This document shows positions 25,473-34,934 of a stretch of DNA of 64,000 nucleotides, piece after piece (the first letter of the stretch is position 1; every line of letters starts with the position of its first letter). The position numbers and the translations under genes were made by a program. Below the pieces are notes generated by a model. That model saw nothing but the letters and a program-made list of their open reading frames with translations, searched no databases and had not been told where the DNA came from. The stretch comes from Sphingobium sp. (GTDB lineage: Bacteria > Pseudomonadota > Alphaproteobacteria > Sphingomonadales > Sphingomonadaceae), in the NCBI GenBank assembly GCA_020446425.1, contig JAGRES010000013.1:231041-295040 (forward strand). The letters run 5' to 3'.

Positions 25473-26255
25473 ATGGAAGGTCTGAAGGATAAAGTTGTTG
25501 TGGTTGCTGGTGCCTCTTCTGGCATTGGAGCCGCTAGTGCGCACAAGCTTGCAAAACATGGTGCAAATGTCGTGGTCGCTGACATCAGCGACGATGGCGC
25601 CAGAGCAACCGCCGAGGCAATCATGTCTTCTGGCGGTTCGGCTATCCCTTTCCGGTTTGATGTCACCGACGAAAGCACGATCGTCGCTCTGATCGCGCAT
25701 GTTGTTGAAACTTATGGCCAAATTGATGGCTTGCATTACAATGTGGCCGATGTCGCGCTTACGCCGAAGGATACCAATCTGCTCGATATAGACCCTGCAG
25801 ATTGGGAACGGATGCTGCGTGTAAATCTGACCGGTCTTTTCCTGACCATGCGCCAAGTTATCCCCCATATGCTGAAGCAGGGCGGAGGCGCCATCGTCAA
25901 CACAAGTTCAGCAGCAGCCTTTTCCGGCGAACCCAACATACCCGCCTATGCGTCATCGAAAGCTGGCATGAATGCACTAACCCGTCATGTCGCGAGTGCT
26001 TATGGCAGGCAAGGTGTCCGGTGCAATGCGATCGCGCCAGGCGCGATCGCTACCGAAGGAGCGCTTGCCGTGGTCAATGTAATGGGTGCCGACAAGGACG
26101 AGTGGTATGGACGTGTCCGCGAAACCCTCGCTCATTCCCATCGCGACGGTGAGCCGGAGGATGTTGCGTCTCTGGCCGCATTCCTGATGTCGGACGAAGG
26201 ATCGTGGATAAACGGTCAATGCATCAGCGTGGATGGCGGCTGGCTGTTCCGCTAA
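25473..26255 (+). CDS. Short-chain dehydrogenase/reductase, paralogue of the SDR at 13086
   Basis: A 260-residue SDR with AGASSGIG, YASSK and the identical ending GSWINGQCISVDGGWLFR found in the 13086 protein. Here the NNAG motif is YNVAD. AGGAGAGG stands before the ATG. The two paralogues share unusual residues along their length (HVASAYGRQG, CNAIAPGA, AHSHRDG), so they probably act on related hydroxy or oxo intermediates. It stands alone behind palindrome copy 5 and ahead of a TonB-receptor gene with its own palindrome. Confidence 0.92.
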   Translation: MEGLKDKVVVVAGASSGIGAASAHKLAKHGANVVVADISDDGARATAEAIMSSGGSAIPFRFDVTDESTIVALIAHVVETYGQIDGLHYNVADVALTPKDTNLLDIDPADWERMLRVNLTGLFLTMRQVIPHMLKQGGGAIVNTSSAAAFSGEPNIPAYASSKAGMNALTRHVASAYGRQGVRCNAIAPGAIATEGALAVVNVMGADKDEWYGRVRETLAHSHRDGEPEDVASLAAFLMSDEGSWINGQCISVDGGWLFR

Positions 26256-26586
26256 CCGCGCCGCACCGAACAACGATAGGCTAGGGTCATTCCAAAGTCC
26301 GTTTGAAACGGAGCGTTCTACCGATTCTTGCTGGTGTGGCGCTCCTTCAAGCGTCAATCGCCATCCACATGACCAGAATATGGGTGTTCTGCCCCTTTGT
26401 TACTCATGGTCATTTTAGAAACCCATCACACATCTGATATAATAGGTCAGAATCTTGCCGAACCCGCTCTCGGCGGTACAGTAACTTTCGAAGATTAGAG
26501 CCCGCTGCATCAATAAACCCATCTCTAAAATAATGATTGGGATGCAGCAAATATCGCTCACCATAATTGGAGGGGAGGTTACTTCA
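26256..26586. other. Promoter region of the second TonB receptor
   Basis: About 330 bp without a gene. The only structure seen is palindrome copy 6 at 26425 and a strong ribosome site (GGGGAGG) next to 26587. Confidence 0.6.
26425..26438. promoter_or_regulatory. Cluster palindrome ATCA-N6-TGAT, copy 6
   Basis: ATCACACATCTGAT has exact half-sites and lies 149 bp before the TonB-receptor ATG at 26587. Confidence 0.72.
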
Positions 26587-28830
26587 ATGCATAGGTCATT
26601 TATTAAGAAATCCCATATCGTCTTGTGGGGAAGTTCGTTTGCCGTAATGACGGCTGCTCTGGGTGGCACGCCTGTACAAGCAGCGGCTGCCGAGGCCGCA
26701 GACAGCGGAGCAGAAGTAAGAGAAATAATCGTGACTGCGCAGCGGCGATCAGAGTCTCTGCAGAAGGTCCCGATCGCGGTGACAGCCATTACGCCCGAGA
26801 CGATCGAAAACGTCAATATTACGACTGTCGATGATATCGAAGCCGTTACTCCGGGGCTGGTATTCGATAACGGGTATCTGTTCCCACAAATGTATATCCG
26901 CGGCATTGGTGTTGTTACCAGCACGCCAGGGCTTGAGCAGCCCGTCGCGCTTTATGTCGATGGGTCCTACATGCCCCGGTCAAACGGAACGCTGTTCGAT
27001 ATGCTGGACGTAAGCTCTGTTCAGGTTCTGAAAGGACCACAGGGCACTCTCTACGGACGTAACGCCACGGGGGGCGCTATCCTGGTAACCACTGCCGATC
27101 CAACCAACCAGCTGGAAGGTAAGGCGTCAGTCGAATATGGCAGGTTCAACCATACCCGCCTCGAAGGCGTTCTGAACGTTCCAGCGAGTGACAGCGTGTC
27201 GTTCAGATTTGCCGGCCTTTATGCCCATGATGATGGGTTTGTGAAAAACCTGGCAACCGGGAAAAAGGTTCGAGGTACTGACGGATACACGCTTCGCGCC
27301 AAAATGAAGTGGGAGCCGAGCAGTGAATTTTCCGCGGTTCTGTCAGGCGAGTATCAGCACAATACAATTAAGTCCGGTGCTGCGGGACGACAGGCAGCTC
27401 CTGCTCCGTTCTGCGTGCCCTGCTTGTTCGGGGCTCCGAATGCGCCTGGATTTTATGAGGTAAGCGAAGACCTTACCGTTACCATCCCACAACGCGCAAA
27501 AAGCGTGGCCTTAAAGATGGACTATACAGGCGGCGATATTTCGCTGGGCAGTATCACGACCTATCGCAGCATCGACTGGGCGAGCGCGTCTGACGTTGAT
27601 CACTCTGCCTTGTCACTACTCGGTTTCCGGGGCTGGTTCGGCGGCAAGACGTTCGAGCAAGACTTCCAGGCTTCCAGTTCGTTCGGCGGGATGTTCGATT
27701 TCCTCGTCGGCGTGCAGTATATTCATGACAGGGCTTATGCCCGTCAGACGTTGTTTGGTGGCCTGTTCGGAATTCCCAAGGACGTTCCGGAGATACAGCA
27801 AATCTACAGCGACGGAATCGTGACCACGGAGTCCGCTGCGATATTCGGCGAAGTCTACATCACGCCTGTCGAAAACCTCAGGCTTACGATTGGTGGCCGC
27901 TATTCCAGAGACCGGCGGCAAAACACCGCATCGGTTTCACCTTTGGGCCTGGCGTTTTTCGCACCGGCCGGATCGCCATCGACCTTCACCGAAAAGACCA
28001 AGTATAGCAAGTTTACGCCTCGTTTCGTCGTCGCCTATGATGCTGGAGCCGTGAACCTGTATGCAAGCTATACCAAAGGCTTCAAAGCGGGTGGTTTGAC
28101 CAACCGTTACGCAGCTGGCGGTTCTCCGCTCGGTCAGGAGAACATCGAAAGCTATGAAATCGGTGCGAAGTTCGAAAGCCCGGATCGGCGTGCATCTGTA
28201 AACGTCGCTGCATTCCTGTATAATCACAAGGATGTGCAGGTGACGGTTGTCAACGCCGCCGCGGGTGGCAGCGTCAATACGAACGCCGCCAGTTCGCGCG
28301 GCAAGGGCATCGAAATCGAGTCCAGTTATCGTGCGAGCGACTGGCTGACCCTGACCGGTGGCCTTGCTTATCTCGATACGGAATATCGCAAATATGAAAA
28401 CGCCACTGTGTTCCTCATTGCCACCGACGCAATGAACCAACCGATAGGATATGTGGCCGGTGCGGAAGACCTTTCGGGTTATCGCCTGCCCCGCGCGCCC
28501 AAATGGACGTTTACCGCCGGTGCAGACATAAACATACCTGTCGGATCGAGCTGGACGGCGCGATTGACGCCAAATCTCCGGCATACATCAAACTATGATT
28601 TCGTGATCGGCGCCGGTGGCCCTGCTCGAAACGACAAGCAACCGAATCTGACTATAGTCAATCTGTCGGGAGGTGTTGGACCTACCAACGGTAATTATGA
28701 GATTGGTTTCTACGTCGATAACTTGCTCGACAAGAAATACTACACTCATATCGCCACCAGCACATTCGGTTACGAGGTCTATGCGGCGCCTCCGATCACA
28801 TACGGCCTCAGACTGAAAGCCCGTTATTGA
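26587..28830 (+). CDS. TonB-dependent outer-membrane receptor
   Basis: A 747-residue outer-membrane transporter. The signal region (HRSFIKKSHIVLWGSSFAV...) precedes a plug beginning REIIVTAQRRSESLQKVPIAV with VQVLKGPQGTLYGRNATGGAILV. ATG 26587 follows GGGGAGG by 8 bases; an ATG at 26533 lacks such a signal. The product ends in a beta-strand with LRLKARY. It has its own palindrome-bearing promoter and is followed by the GMC oxidoreductase gene on the same strand, so it is likely the importer for the substrate of the central block. Confidence 0.93.
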   Translation: MHRSFIKKSHIVLWGSSFAVMTAALGGTPVQAAAAEAADSGAEVREIIVTAQRRSESLQKVPIAVTAITPETIENVNITTVDDIEAVTPGLVFDNGYLFPQMYIRGIGVVTSTPGLEQPVALYVDGSYMPRSNGTLFDMLDVSSVQVLKGPQGTLYGRNATGGAILVTTADPTNQLEGKASVEYGRFNHTRLEGVLNVPASDSVSFRFAGLYAHDDGFVKNLATGKKVRGTDGYTLRAKMKWEPSSEFSAVLSGEYQHNTIKSGAAGRQAAPAPFCVPCLFGAPNAPGFYEVSEDLTVTIPQRAKSVALKMDYTGGDISLGSITTYRSIDWASASDVDHSALSLLGFRGWFGGKTFEQDFQASSSFGGMFDFLVGVQYIHDRAYARQTLFGGLFGIPKDVPEIQQIYSDGIVTTESAAIFGEVYITPVENLRLTIGGRYSRDRRQNTASVSPLGLAFFAPAGSPSTFTEKTKYSKFTPRFVVAYDAGAVNLYASYTKGFKAGGLTNRYAAGGSPLGQENIESYEIGAKFESPDRRASVNVAAFLYNHKDVQVTVVNAAAGGSVNTNAASSRGKGIEIESSYRASDWLTLTGGLAYLDTEYRKYENATVFLIATDAMNQPIGYVAGAEDLSGYRLPRAPKWTFTAGADINIPVGSSWTARLTPNLRHTSNYDFVIGAGGPARNDKQPNLTIVNLSGGVGPTNGNYEIGFYVDNLLDKKYYTHIATSTFGYEVYAAPPITYGLRLKARY

Positions 28831-28835
28831 TCAAT

Positions 28836-28857
28836 CGACGGCAGTAGCTGCTGATCA
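28836..28857. terminator. Possible hairpin after the TonB receptor
   Basis: The receptor stop lies in an ATTGATCA segment whose inverted copy TGATCAAT follows about 18 bases later, with an inner GCAG/CTGC pairing. There is no T-run, so it is at best a weak terminator. Confidence 0.3.
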
Positions 28858-29029
28858 ATGACGCATCCCTCTCAGCCGACCATCAGCAACCGAGCACCCT
28901 CGCGAGCTGATGGCCGGCTGAATATCATTTCTGCGGGTCCGCAACCGATATCGAAATCGGGGCTATCTCTGGCCTGGCGTTGCGCGTTCGATTTTGCCGC
29001 AAAGTCATGACAACGTCACGGGAGGACTA

Positions 29030-30652
29030 ATGGCCGACGCGAAATCAGATCCGATGGACGTGGCGGATTATATCATCGTAGGCGGCGGCAGCGCCGGCTG
29101 TGTAATCGCGGCACGGCTGTCAGAAGATCCCGCAACCCGCGTCATCCTGTTGGAAGCAGGTGGCGAAGCCGGATCCTTCATGGTCCAGATGCCTGCAGGC
29201 TTCGCCAAGATGCTGCTGAACGACCGGTTCGATTGGCAATATGAGCAGCTTCCGGATCCATCAATCGGCAACAGACGATTCATCTGGTCGGCGGGCAAGA
29301 TGCTGGGCGGCGGCAGCAGCCTGAACGGTCAGGTCTATATTCGCGGTACGCGCAATGATTTCGATCACTGGTTGCAACTGGGCGCCACGGGCTGGGGCTG
29401 GGATGACGTCTGGCCCTATTTTCTGCGCTGCGAACATTGGCATGGCCCGGCCAATCAGAATCATGGCAGCCATGGCCCCGTCGCCGTATCGCCCATGCGT
29501 GACCCCCATCCGCTCTGCGCTGTTTTCATGGACGCATGTGCGCAAGTCGGCCTGGGCGAACTGGAAGACTATAATGGCGGCGCAATGGAGGGCAGTTTTC
29601 TGACGCAGGCGACACAATTGGACGGTTGGCGCTGCAGCACGGAAAAGGCGTATCTTCGCGATGCGCGCAAACGGCCTAACCTCAGGGTGATTACGAACGC
29701 CGACGTCGAGACAATCATCATGGAGAACAGCCGGGCTGTCGGCGTTTCTTACAGACGCGACGGACAATATGAGACTGTTCGTGCGGCGCGCGAGGTGATC
29801 GTGAGCGCGGGAACTATGGGCTCGCCTGCCCTACTGATGCGTTCAGGAATTGGGCCAGCCGACAGCCTTCGCGAAAGCGGTATAGAAATAATCCAGGACC
29901 ATCCGGAAGTCGGAGAAAATCTTCAGGAACATCCCGGGGTTACGCAAAACAAGTTTGTGAACCGGCCAACGATCAACAGTCAGTTGCGGCCGCATCATAT
30001 CATGCGCGATCTTGTCAGGTTTTTATGGAACCGCACCGGCCCGTTAGGTGCTCCCGCAGTTCAGGCAATGGCAATGGTGCGCACCCATGACGGTCTCGAA
30101 GAACCCGATGCGCAAATCCATTTCCTTCCCCTCGCCTATAATGTGGAACAGGACACGATTTCATCGGCGGAGGCAGAAATGCCGAAGGAACCCTGTGTCA
30201 GCATTATCGCTTCGCTGACTCGTCCAAAATCTCGCGGCCGGATAAAATTGGGCGCCGACAAGCGCCCGGTAATAGATCATCAGCTGCTTGGCGATGAACG
30301 CGACGTTGCCTCGATGGTGAAGGCAATGAAGTTCGTAAACGGGGTTTTCGCAACCAGCGCAATGCAGCAAATCATTATCGGCGACCGGTCACCCGACCCC
30401 ATTCCAGCAAATGATGAAGAGTGGACGCAATATATCAGAGACAAGGCTTTGGTCACATATCACCCCGTCGGCTCCTGCCGCATGGGTGCGGATGATCGCG
30501 CAGTGGTCGATCCGCAATGCCGCGTCCGGGGAATTGGTGGGCTAAGGGTTGCGGATGCATCAATCATGCCGCGGATAACCAGCGGCAATACCAATGCAAC
30601 GGCCATCATGATCGGTGAGAAGGTAGCTGAGACAATCCGTTCGGGACGCTGA
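29030..30652 (+). CDS. GMC-family FAD-dependent oxidoreductase (choline/alcohol dehydrogenase-like)
   Basis: A 540-residue flavoenzyme. The FAD-binding start is DYIIVGGGSAGCVIAARLSE, the GMC signature region KMLGGGSSLNGQVYIRG is present, and the C-terminal active site shows VTYHPVGSCRMG (His) and SGNTNATAIMIGEK (Asn). ATG 29030 is preceded by GGGAGGA. These enzymes oxidise alcohols to aldehydes or ketones, passing electrons to quinones or O2. The gene lies 199 bp after the TonB receptor. Its stop is 5 bp from the convergent HIBADH-like gene. Confidence 0.93.
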   Translation: MADAKSDPMDVADYIIVGGGSAGCVIAARLSEDPATRVILLEAGGEAGSFMVQMPAGFAKMLLNDRFDWQYEQLPDPSIGNRRFIWSAGKMLGGGSSLNGQVYIRGTRNDFDHWLQLGATGWGWDDVWPYFLRCEHWHGPANQNHGSHGPVAVSPMRDPHPLCAVFMDACAQVGLGELEDYNGGAMEGSFLTQATQLDGWRCSTEKAYLRDARKRPNLRVITNADVETIIMENSRAVGVSYRRDGQYETVRAAREVIVSAGTMGSPALLMRSGIGPADSLRESGIEIIQDHPEVGENLQEHPGVTQNKFVNRPTINSQLRPHHIMRDLVRFLWNRTGPLGAPAVQAMAMVRTHDGLEEPDAQIHFLPLAYNVEQDTISSAEAEMPKEPCVSIIASLTRPKSRGRIKLGADKRPVIDHQLLGDERDVASMVKAMKFVNGVFATSAMQQIIIGDRSPDPIPANDEEWTQYIRDKALVTYHPVGSCRMGADDRAVVDPQCRVRGIGGLRVADASIMPRITSGNTNATAIMIGEKVAETIRSGR

Positions 30653-30657
30653 CCTGT

Positions 30658-31560
30658 CTATGCGTCTTTCGATTTCGGCGATGCGGCCTGACCCAGCCCG
30701 ACCAGCTCTTCGCCGCTGTCGCAAACCAGCTTGATCAGCGAAAGGTCCATATGTGTCACATCGGCAAGCTCAAGCGCGGCCTGTGCGTCCTTGACGATCA
30801 TACCCCATAAATTTTCGCGCAAGGACGCTTCTGCTGGATCTGTTGCAGGATCCTGTTCCCGGCTCCAGAAGATCATCGGTCCGACATTGGCATCGGCGGT
30901 GTCGTCAATCGCCTGAATGAGACGCGGTAGGTCGGTCCCAGTGGCCTTAGCCAGCTGGGCCGCCTCATACCCCGCCCTCAGACATCCTACAGCAGCGACA
31001 TTCCGGACGATCTTTGCGGTCATGCCCGCACCGGGGCCACCCATATGCGCGACATAACGGGCAAACCCCTCAAGTACGGGTCTGACCCTGTCGAGCGGCT
31101 CTTGATCGGCGCCCACCAGACAAACCATACCGTGATCCGCCGATCGCGCAGCCCCCATGACACCACAATCAATCAGCGTGACCCCTGCGGCATCCGTAAC
31201 GGCGCGAATACGCTCAAGGTCGCTGAGCGCAACAGTGGCGAGCAGGACGATAATCTGATCCTTGTTGCCAGCCGCCAGAACGCCGTTCGGGCCGCGGAGA
31301 ACATCAATCGCCTGATCGGCCGTAACGACCGCGATCAGGACGACATCGCATTTCCTTGCCAGTTCGATTGGCGATTGTTCGATCGGCGGCAAATCATCGC
31401 CCAGATTGTCTCGCACATCGTAAATTGCAGAGAGCAGCCCCTTTCGTTGCAGGCACAGTGCGACCCCTCGCCCGACCTGGCCTATACCAATCACGCCTGC
31501 CCGGACGGTGTCGCCACCGCGCGAGCCTTTGTCTTCTGGATGCGAAAGTTCAATGTTCAT
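30658..31560 (-). CDS. 3-hydroxyisobutyrate-dehydrogenase-like NAD(P)-dependent reductase
   Basis: Beta-hydroxyacid dehydrogenase of 300 residues. The Rossmann loop is GVIGIGQVGRGVALCL, the substrate region is DCGVMGAARSADHG, and the catalytic Lys/Asn helix is GPGAGMTAKIVRN. It oxidises beta-hydroxy acids or reduces small oxo acids; the natural substrate is unknown. No clear ribosome site is seen before 31560, so the first 15-20 residues are uncertain. It follows the second amidohydrolase by 47 bp in a reverse operon. Confidence 0.9.
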   Translation of the reverse strand: MNIELSHPEDKGSRGGDTVRAGVIGIGQVGRGVALCLQRKGLLSAIYDVRDNLGDDLPPIEQSPIELARKCDVVLIAVVTADQAIDVLRGPNGVLAAGNKDQIIVLLATVALSDLERIRAVTDAAGVTLIDCGVMGAARSADHGMVCLVGADQEPLDRVRPVLEGFARYVAHMGGPGAGMTAKIVRNVAAVGCLRAGYEAAQLAKATGTDLPRLIQAIDDTADANVGPMIFWSREQDPATDPAEASLRENLWGMIVKDAQAALELADVTHMDLSLIKLVCDSGEELVGLGQAASPKSKDA

Positions 31561-31607
31561 TGTTCACCACGCGTGACCGGATAACTTGCTTGTTGCCTTC
31601 CCATGCA

Positions 31608-32834
31608 TCAATCGGGTGTCAAAAGAAGGCCGTTATCGCGGAAGAACTTGCGGCGGATGCGCTCTCCACAATTCTTCAGATTATCGGAGAAGCGCTGCTT
31701 CGATGCCTTACCGCCCTCTCGATGGGGATAGTCCGTCGAAAAACAATAGACATCTTCGAGATGCGGAAAGCGCTCGAAATAGCTCGCCACGTCTTCAAAA
31801 TAGAATGGCGTAACCCGAACCTGCCGGTTCAGATACTCGGAAGGTTTCATCGACAGGAACCCTGACATGCGATCCTTGAACTGAGCGGACCATAGGTCCA
31901 TCCGTTCAGCCAGAGGGCCAACCCAATTCGCGCCTACCTCGATAGACCCGATGCGTAGCTCCGGGAATCTCTCAAGAACGCCGCCCATGATCATGGCAGA
32001 GAGAAAGACCTCTGATGCGAAGCCCAAAGTCGAACCCCAATAGGGCTGGATTCCCAGTTCTAAAGACTGATGCGCGGATTTGAAGGCAGGAACATTGCGG
32101 TCCCATGCCTGCGATCTGAATAGCGGGAATTCCGTGCCGATATGGAATGTGAGAGCGGACTGCGAAGAGGATATCAGGTCCCAGAACGGGTCAAGCTCTG
32201 CATCGGCCGGAGACAATCCGGCGGGCGGGGTGCCATTGGGAATCACGAAAGCCCTGATGCCCTTGTCGATCAGGTGCTTGGTGTCTTTCAGCATCTGCTC
32301 GATGGAGTCGGTCGGGATCATGCCGATCGGCCGTCCCCGGATACCCATTTCCCGGGCGATCTCGATACACCATTCGTTGTGACCACGGGCAATGGTTCTC
32401 GACAGGCCCAATGCATCAACTGTACCGGGCTCGAAACCCATATAGTCCGGGGCAGAAGGATTATGCTCCAGGAACAGGGCGACGGTGCCATAGCCCGGAT
32501 AGATTAGCTGGCGGTCGATGCCCATCGCATCCATTGCTTCGATGCGACGGGAAAAATCAATCGCAGCCGGTGCGCCAGGCCCCTTGACGTTCCAAACGCT
32601 GTCCTCGTTGATTTCGATGTCGTCTGCGGCAATGTCAGGCCGAACCAGACTATTGGCGCCGCCGTCAACCAGCCGCTCCATATTGCTGCATAGCCTTACC
32701 GCCTCTTCGGCAGATTCGCCGAACAGATCTTTCCAGAAATGAACGGGCGCCATTTCATGGGAGTCCAGGTCTATACTGTGGGTCAGATAATCCTGCTCAG
32801 CCTGTTCGTGGCTGGCTAACGCGGACGATTGCAT
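31608..32834 (-). CDS. Amidohydrolase-2 family protein (ACMSD-like), second copy
   Basis: A 408-residue TIM-barrel metal enzyme. Active-site landmarks are DLDSHEMAP at the N-terminus, LTFHIGTEFPLF in the middle, and FSTDYPHREGG towards the C-terminus. The ATG at 32834 follows AGGAGAG by 7 bases; a longer frame from 32912 has no ribosome site. Like the protein at 15003 it may decarboxylate or hydrolyse a C-C bond in a ring-cleavage intermediate, but the two are only distantly alike. Palindrome copy 7 is 148 bp upstream. Confidence 0.9.
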   Translation of the reverse strand: MQSSALASHEQAEQDYLTHSIDLDSHEMAPVHFWKDLFGESAEEAVRLCSNMERLVDGGANSLVRPDIAADDIEINEDSVWNVKGPGAPAAIDFSRRIEAMDAMGIDRQLIYPGYGTVALFLEHNPSAPDYMGFEPGTVDALGLSRTIARGHNEWCIEIAREMGIRGRPIGMIPTDSIEQMLKDTKHLIDKGIRAFVIPNGTPPAGLSPADAELDPFWDLISSSQSALTFHIGTEFPLFRSQAWDRNVPAFKSAHQSLELGIQPYWGSTLGFASEVFLSAMIMGGVLERFPELRIGSIEVGANWVGPLAERMDLWSAQFKDRMSGFLSMKPSEYLNRQVRVTPFYFEDVASYFERFPHLEDVYCFSTDYPHREGGKASKQRFSDNLKNCGERIRRKFFRDNGLLLTPD

Positions 32835-32981
32835 CGAAATCTCTCCTGTACTGCACTTGGACGATCGGTAAACAGGGATAGTCCCATCGCGGACTTTGCA
32901 ACCAGTGCTCACTCCTGATCGTCTACTGACTTGCTACAGTGTATGGGAAAGGCGGCCTTTCACAAAGTCGAGCCCGACTAA

Positions 32982-32995
32982 ATCATATGCGTGAT
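32982..32995. promoter_or_regulatory. Cluster palindrome ATCA-N6-TGAT, copy 7
   Basis: ATCATATGCGTGAT has exact half-sites and lies 148 bp before the amidohydrolase start at 32834. Its right side and flank (ATGCGTGATGG) match copy 3. Confidence 0.75.
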
Positions 32996-33042
32996 GGCAG
33001 CTGCTTAAAAGCCGGGGACCAGGTGGCTAAGCCGATGCTGCG

Positions 33043-33762
33043 TTATTGGCCGGGAGCAAGTTCCGCCCAAGTGATAAGGGCAGCATCTATTTCGTCTCGT
33101 GCGTTCTGGCGGCATGCGCCAGCGACCATTGTCAGTACGCCTTTAATGATGATCGGTCCGAAATCGGCGCCTTCAACACGGCCAAGTGCCCAGTCCAAAC
33201 CCAAGGCATAGCGATAACGAACCAGATCTTCGATCAGTATCTGGGGGTCTACCCATGGTTGTAATTGGCCATCGCGATACAGGCGTTCGACCCACGGCCG
33301 ATGCGAGTGGGCCGCGATTTCAAAAATCGTACGCCGAACGTCATCGTCCGCATCCGGGGAAAAGAATGCCGCCAGCAAAGCGCGTGTATAACTGCGGACT
33401 TCCAGATTACGGCGGATCACAACATCCAGATGTTCGATCATACGCGCAGGCGAGGCTGGCTCCGTCCGGTAACGTATCTTTTTCTCGAAATCTTCGAAAT
33501 ATTTGTAGATCGCTGCTGCAATCAGAAGATCGCGGTTCCTGAATATATTGTACAAGGTACGCTTCGCCACCTGGGCCTGTTCGGCGACCTCATCCATGCT
33601 GATGTCATGTATATCTTTTTCGGCGATCAATTGTCTGGCCGCCGCCAATATACGGTGCCGCCGCTCGATAATGGACGGACTGGAATAGCCCCCTCTGCGA
33701 CCGGAACGTGGAGCGTCTGTTTTCTCGTCAGCCTGCAATGTGGTTTTCTGTCCTACTGCCAC
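33043..33762 (-). CDS. TetR/AcrR-family transcriptional regulator
   Basis: A 239-residue regulator beginning at GTG. The helix-turn-helix spans roughly residues 38-85 (RRHRILAAARQLIAEKDIHDISMDEVAEQAQVAKRTLYNIF split over two helices). It follows the acyl-CoA dehydrogenase pair by 7 bp and is probably co-transcribed with it. It is inside the region marked by the ATCA-N6-TGAT palindromes and is one of two candidate proteins for binding them, the other being the IclR protein at 42523. Confidence 0.9.
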   Translation of the reverse strand: MAVGQKTTLQADEKTDAPRSGRRGGYSSPSIIERRHRILAAARQLIAEKDIHDISMDEVAEQAQVAKRTLYNIFRNRDLLIAAAIYKYFEDFEKKIRYRTEPASPARMIEHLDVVIRRNLEVRSYTRALLAAFFSPDADDDVRRTIFEIAAHSHRPWVERLYRDGQLQPWVDPQILIEDLVRYRYALGLDWALGRVEGADFGPIIIKGVLTMVAGACRQNARDEIDAALITWAELAPGQ

Positions 33763-33769
33763 CTGCGTA

Positions 33770-34921
33770 TTATACTCCGATCAGTCTCGCGGCTCTTTCG
33801 CGATGATAGGCGACATTCCCGCAGAACATGTCGGCCGCATAAGCGCGCTTCAAATACAGACCTGCATCATGCTCGTCGGTCATCCCGATACCGCCATGCA
33901 TCTGTATCATTTCCCGGGCAACCTTATGGAAGACCTTTCCCGCCATTATTTTTGCAACGGATGCCAGCAATGGGGCCCTCTCCTCCTGCCGGTCAATGGC
34001 GCGCAAGGCATCATAGACCGCCGCCCGGGCCAGGCCGATTTCACCAAGCATGTCCGCTGCGCGGTGCTGCAACGCCTGGAATGATCCAATCAGTTTTCCA
34101 AACTGAACCCGGGTTTTGAGATAGTCTATGGTGGTCTCGAATGCCTGGGTAGCGCCGCCCAGCATTTCCGCCGCTACGACGGCGGATGTTCGCTCCAGCA
34201 CGGCCTCTGCCAAGGTTGCTCCCTCGTTCAATTGGCCGAGGATGTGGTCATCCGTCACCACAACATTGTTGAATGTAATCGTCGCGCGGCCTCGCACGTC
34301 CGCTTCTTCCAGAGGTCGACGGTCGATGCCGCTTTGGTCCGCAGAGCACAGAAAGAGCGTGATGCCCTTTTTGCCCGGCTGGCCCTTTCCCGACTGACTT
34401 TGCGTTTGCGCAGCCACGACAATGACATGTGCGGCCATTCCCGCCTCAACAGCATGTTTGCAGCCGCTGAGCGTCCAGCCATTATCTACCTGTATCGCTT
34501 CGACGCTCGAACGGGTGAGATCGGTCCGGCGGCCCTCTTCGATCGCGAGAGTTCCTATGCAGTCGCCCGAGGAGAGAATTGGCAGCAATTTTTGCTTTTG
34601 CTCTTCCGTGCCGCCGAGAATGAGGGCCGAAACGGCTCCGACTGCGCTGGGGATCAGTGGCGAAGGGGTCAAGGTGCGGCCCAGCTCCTCGACAAGCATG
34701 CCCATGCTCTCGAACCCGAAATCATGGCCGCCATATTCTTCGGGGACAAGCATGCCGGCCCACCCCATTTCGGCCATTTCGGCAAAGAGGGCAGAGTCAT
34801 AGCCCAGCTCCGAATGGTTCTTGCGTATGTCGCGTACAAGCGTTGTGGGCGCACGCTGGCGCACCCATGCGCGCGCCGCATCGGCCAACATTTCACGTTC
34901 TTCATAAGTGACTTCGGTCAT
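33770..34921 (-). CDS. Acyl-CoA dehydrogenase family protein, FadE beta-type subunit
   Basis: A 383-residue subunit starting at the ATG 13 bp after the upstream gene; a longer frame would overlap it. VPEEYGGHDFGFESMGMLVEELGR is typical. The C-terminus reads MHGGIGMTDEHDAGLYLKRAYAADMFCGN without the E-G-T segment, as in beta subunits of heteromeric acyl-CoA dehydrogenases. It pairs with the preceding gene at 34935 and would form an alpha2beta2 enzyme with it (inferred). Confidence 0.88.
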   Translation of the reverse strand: MTEVTYEEREMLADAARAWVRQRAPTTLVRDIRKNHSELGYDSALFAEMAEMGWAGMLVPEEYGGHDFGFESMGMLVEELGRTLTPSPLIPSAVGAVSALILGGTEEQKQKLLPILSSGDCIGTLAIEEGRRTDLTRSSVEAIQVDNGWTLSGCKHAVEAGMAAHVIVVAAQTQSQSGKGQPGKKGITLFLCSADQSGIDRRPLEEADVRGRATITFNNVVVTDDHILGQLNEGATLAEAVLERTSAVVAAEMLGGATQAFETTIDYLKTRVQFGKLIGSFQALQHRAADMLGEIGLARAAVYDALRAIDRQEERAPLLASVAKIMAGKVFHKVAREMIQMHGGIGMTDEHDAGLYLKRAYAADMFCGNVAYHRERAARLIGV

Positions 34922-34934
34922 GACGCTCTCTTCA

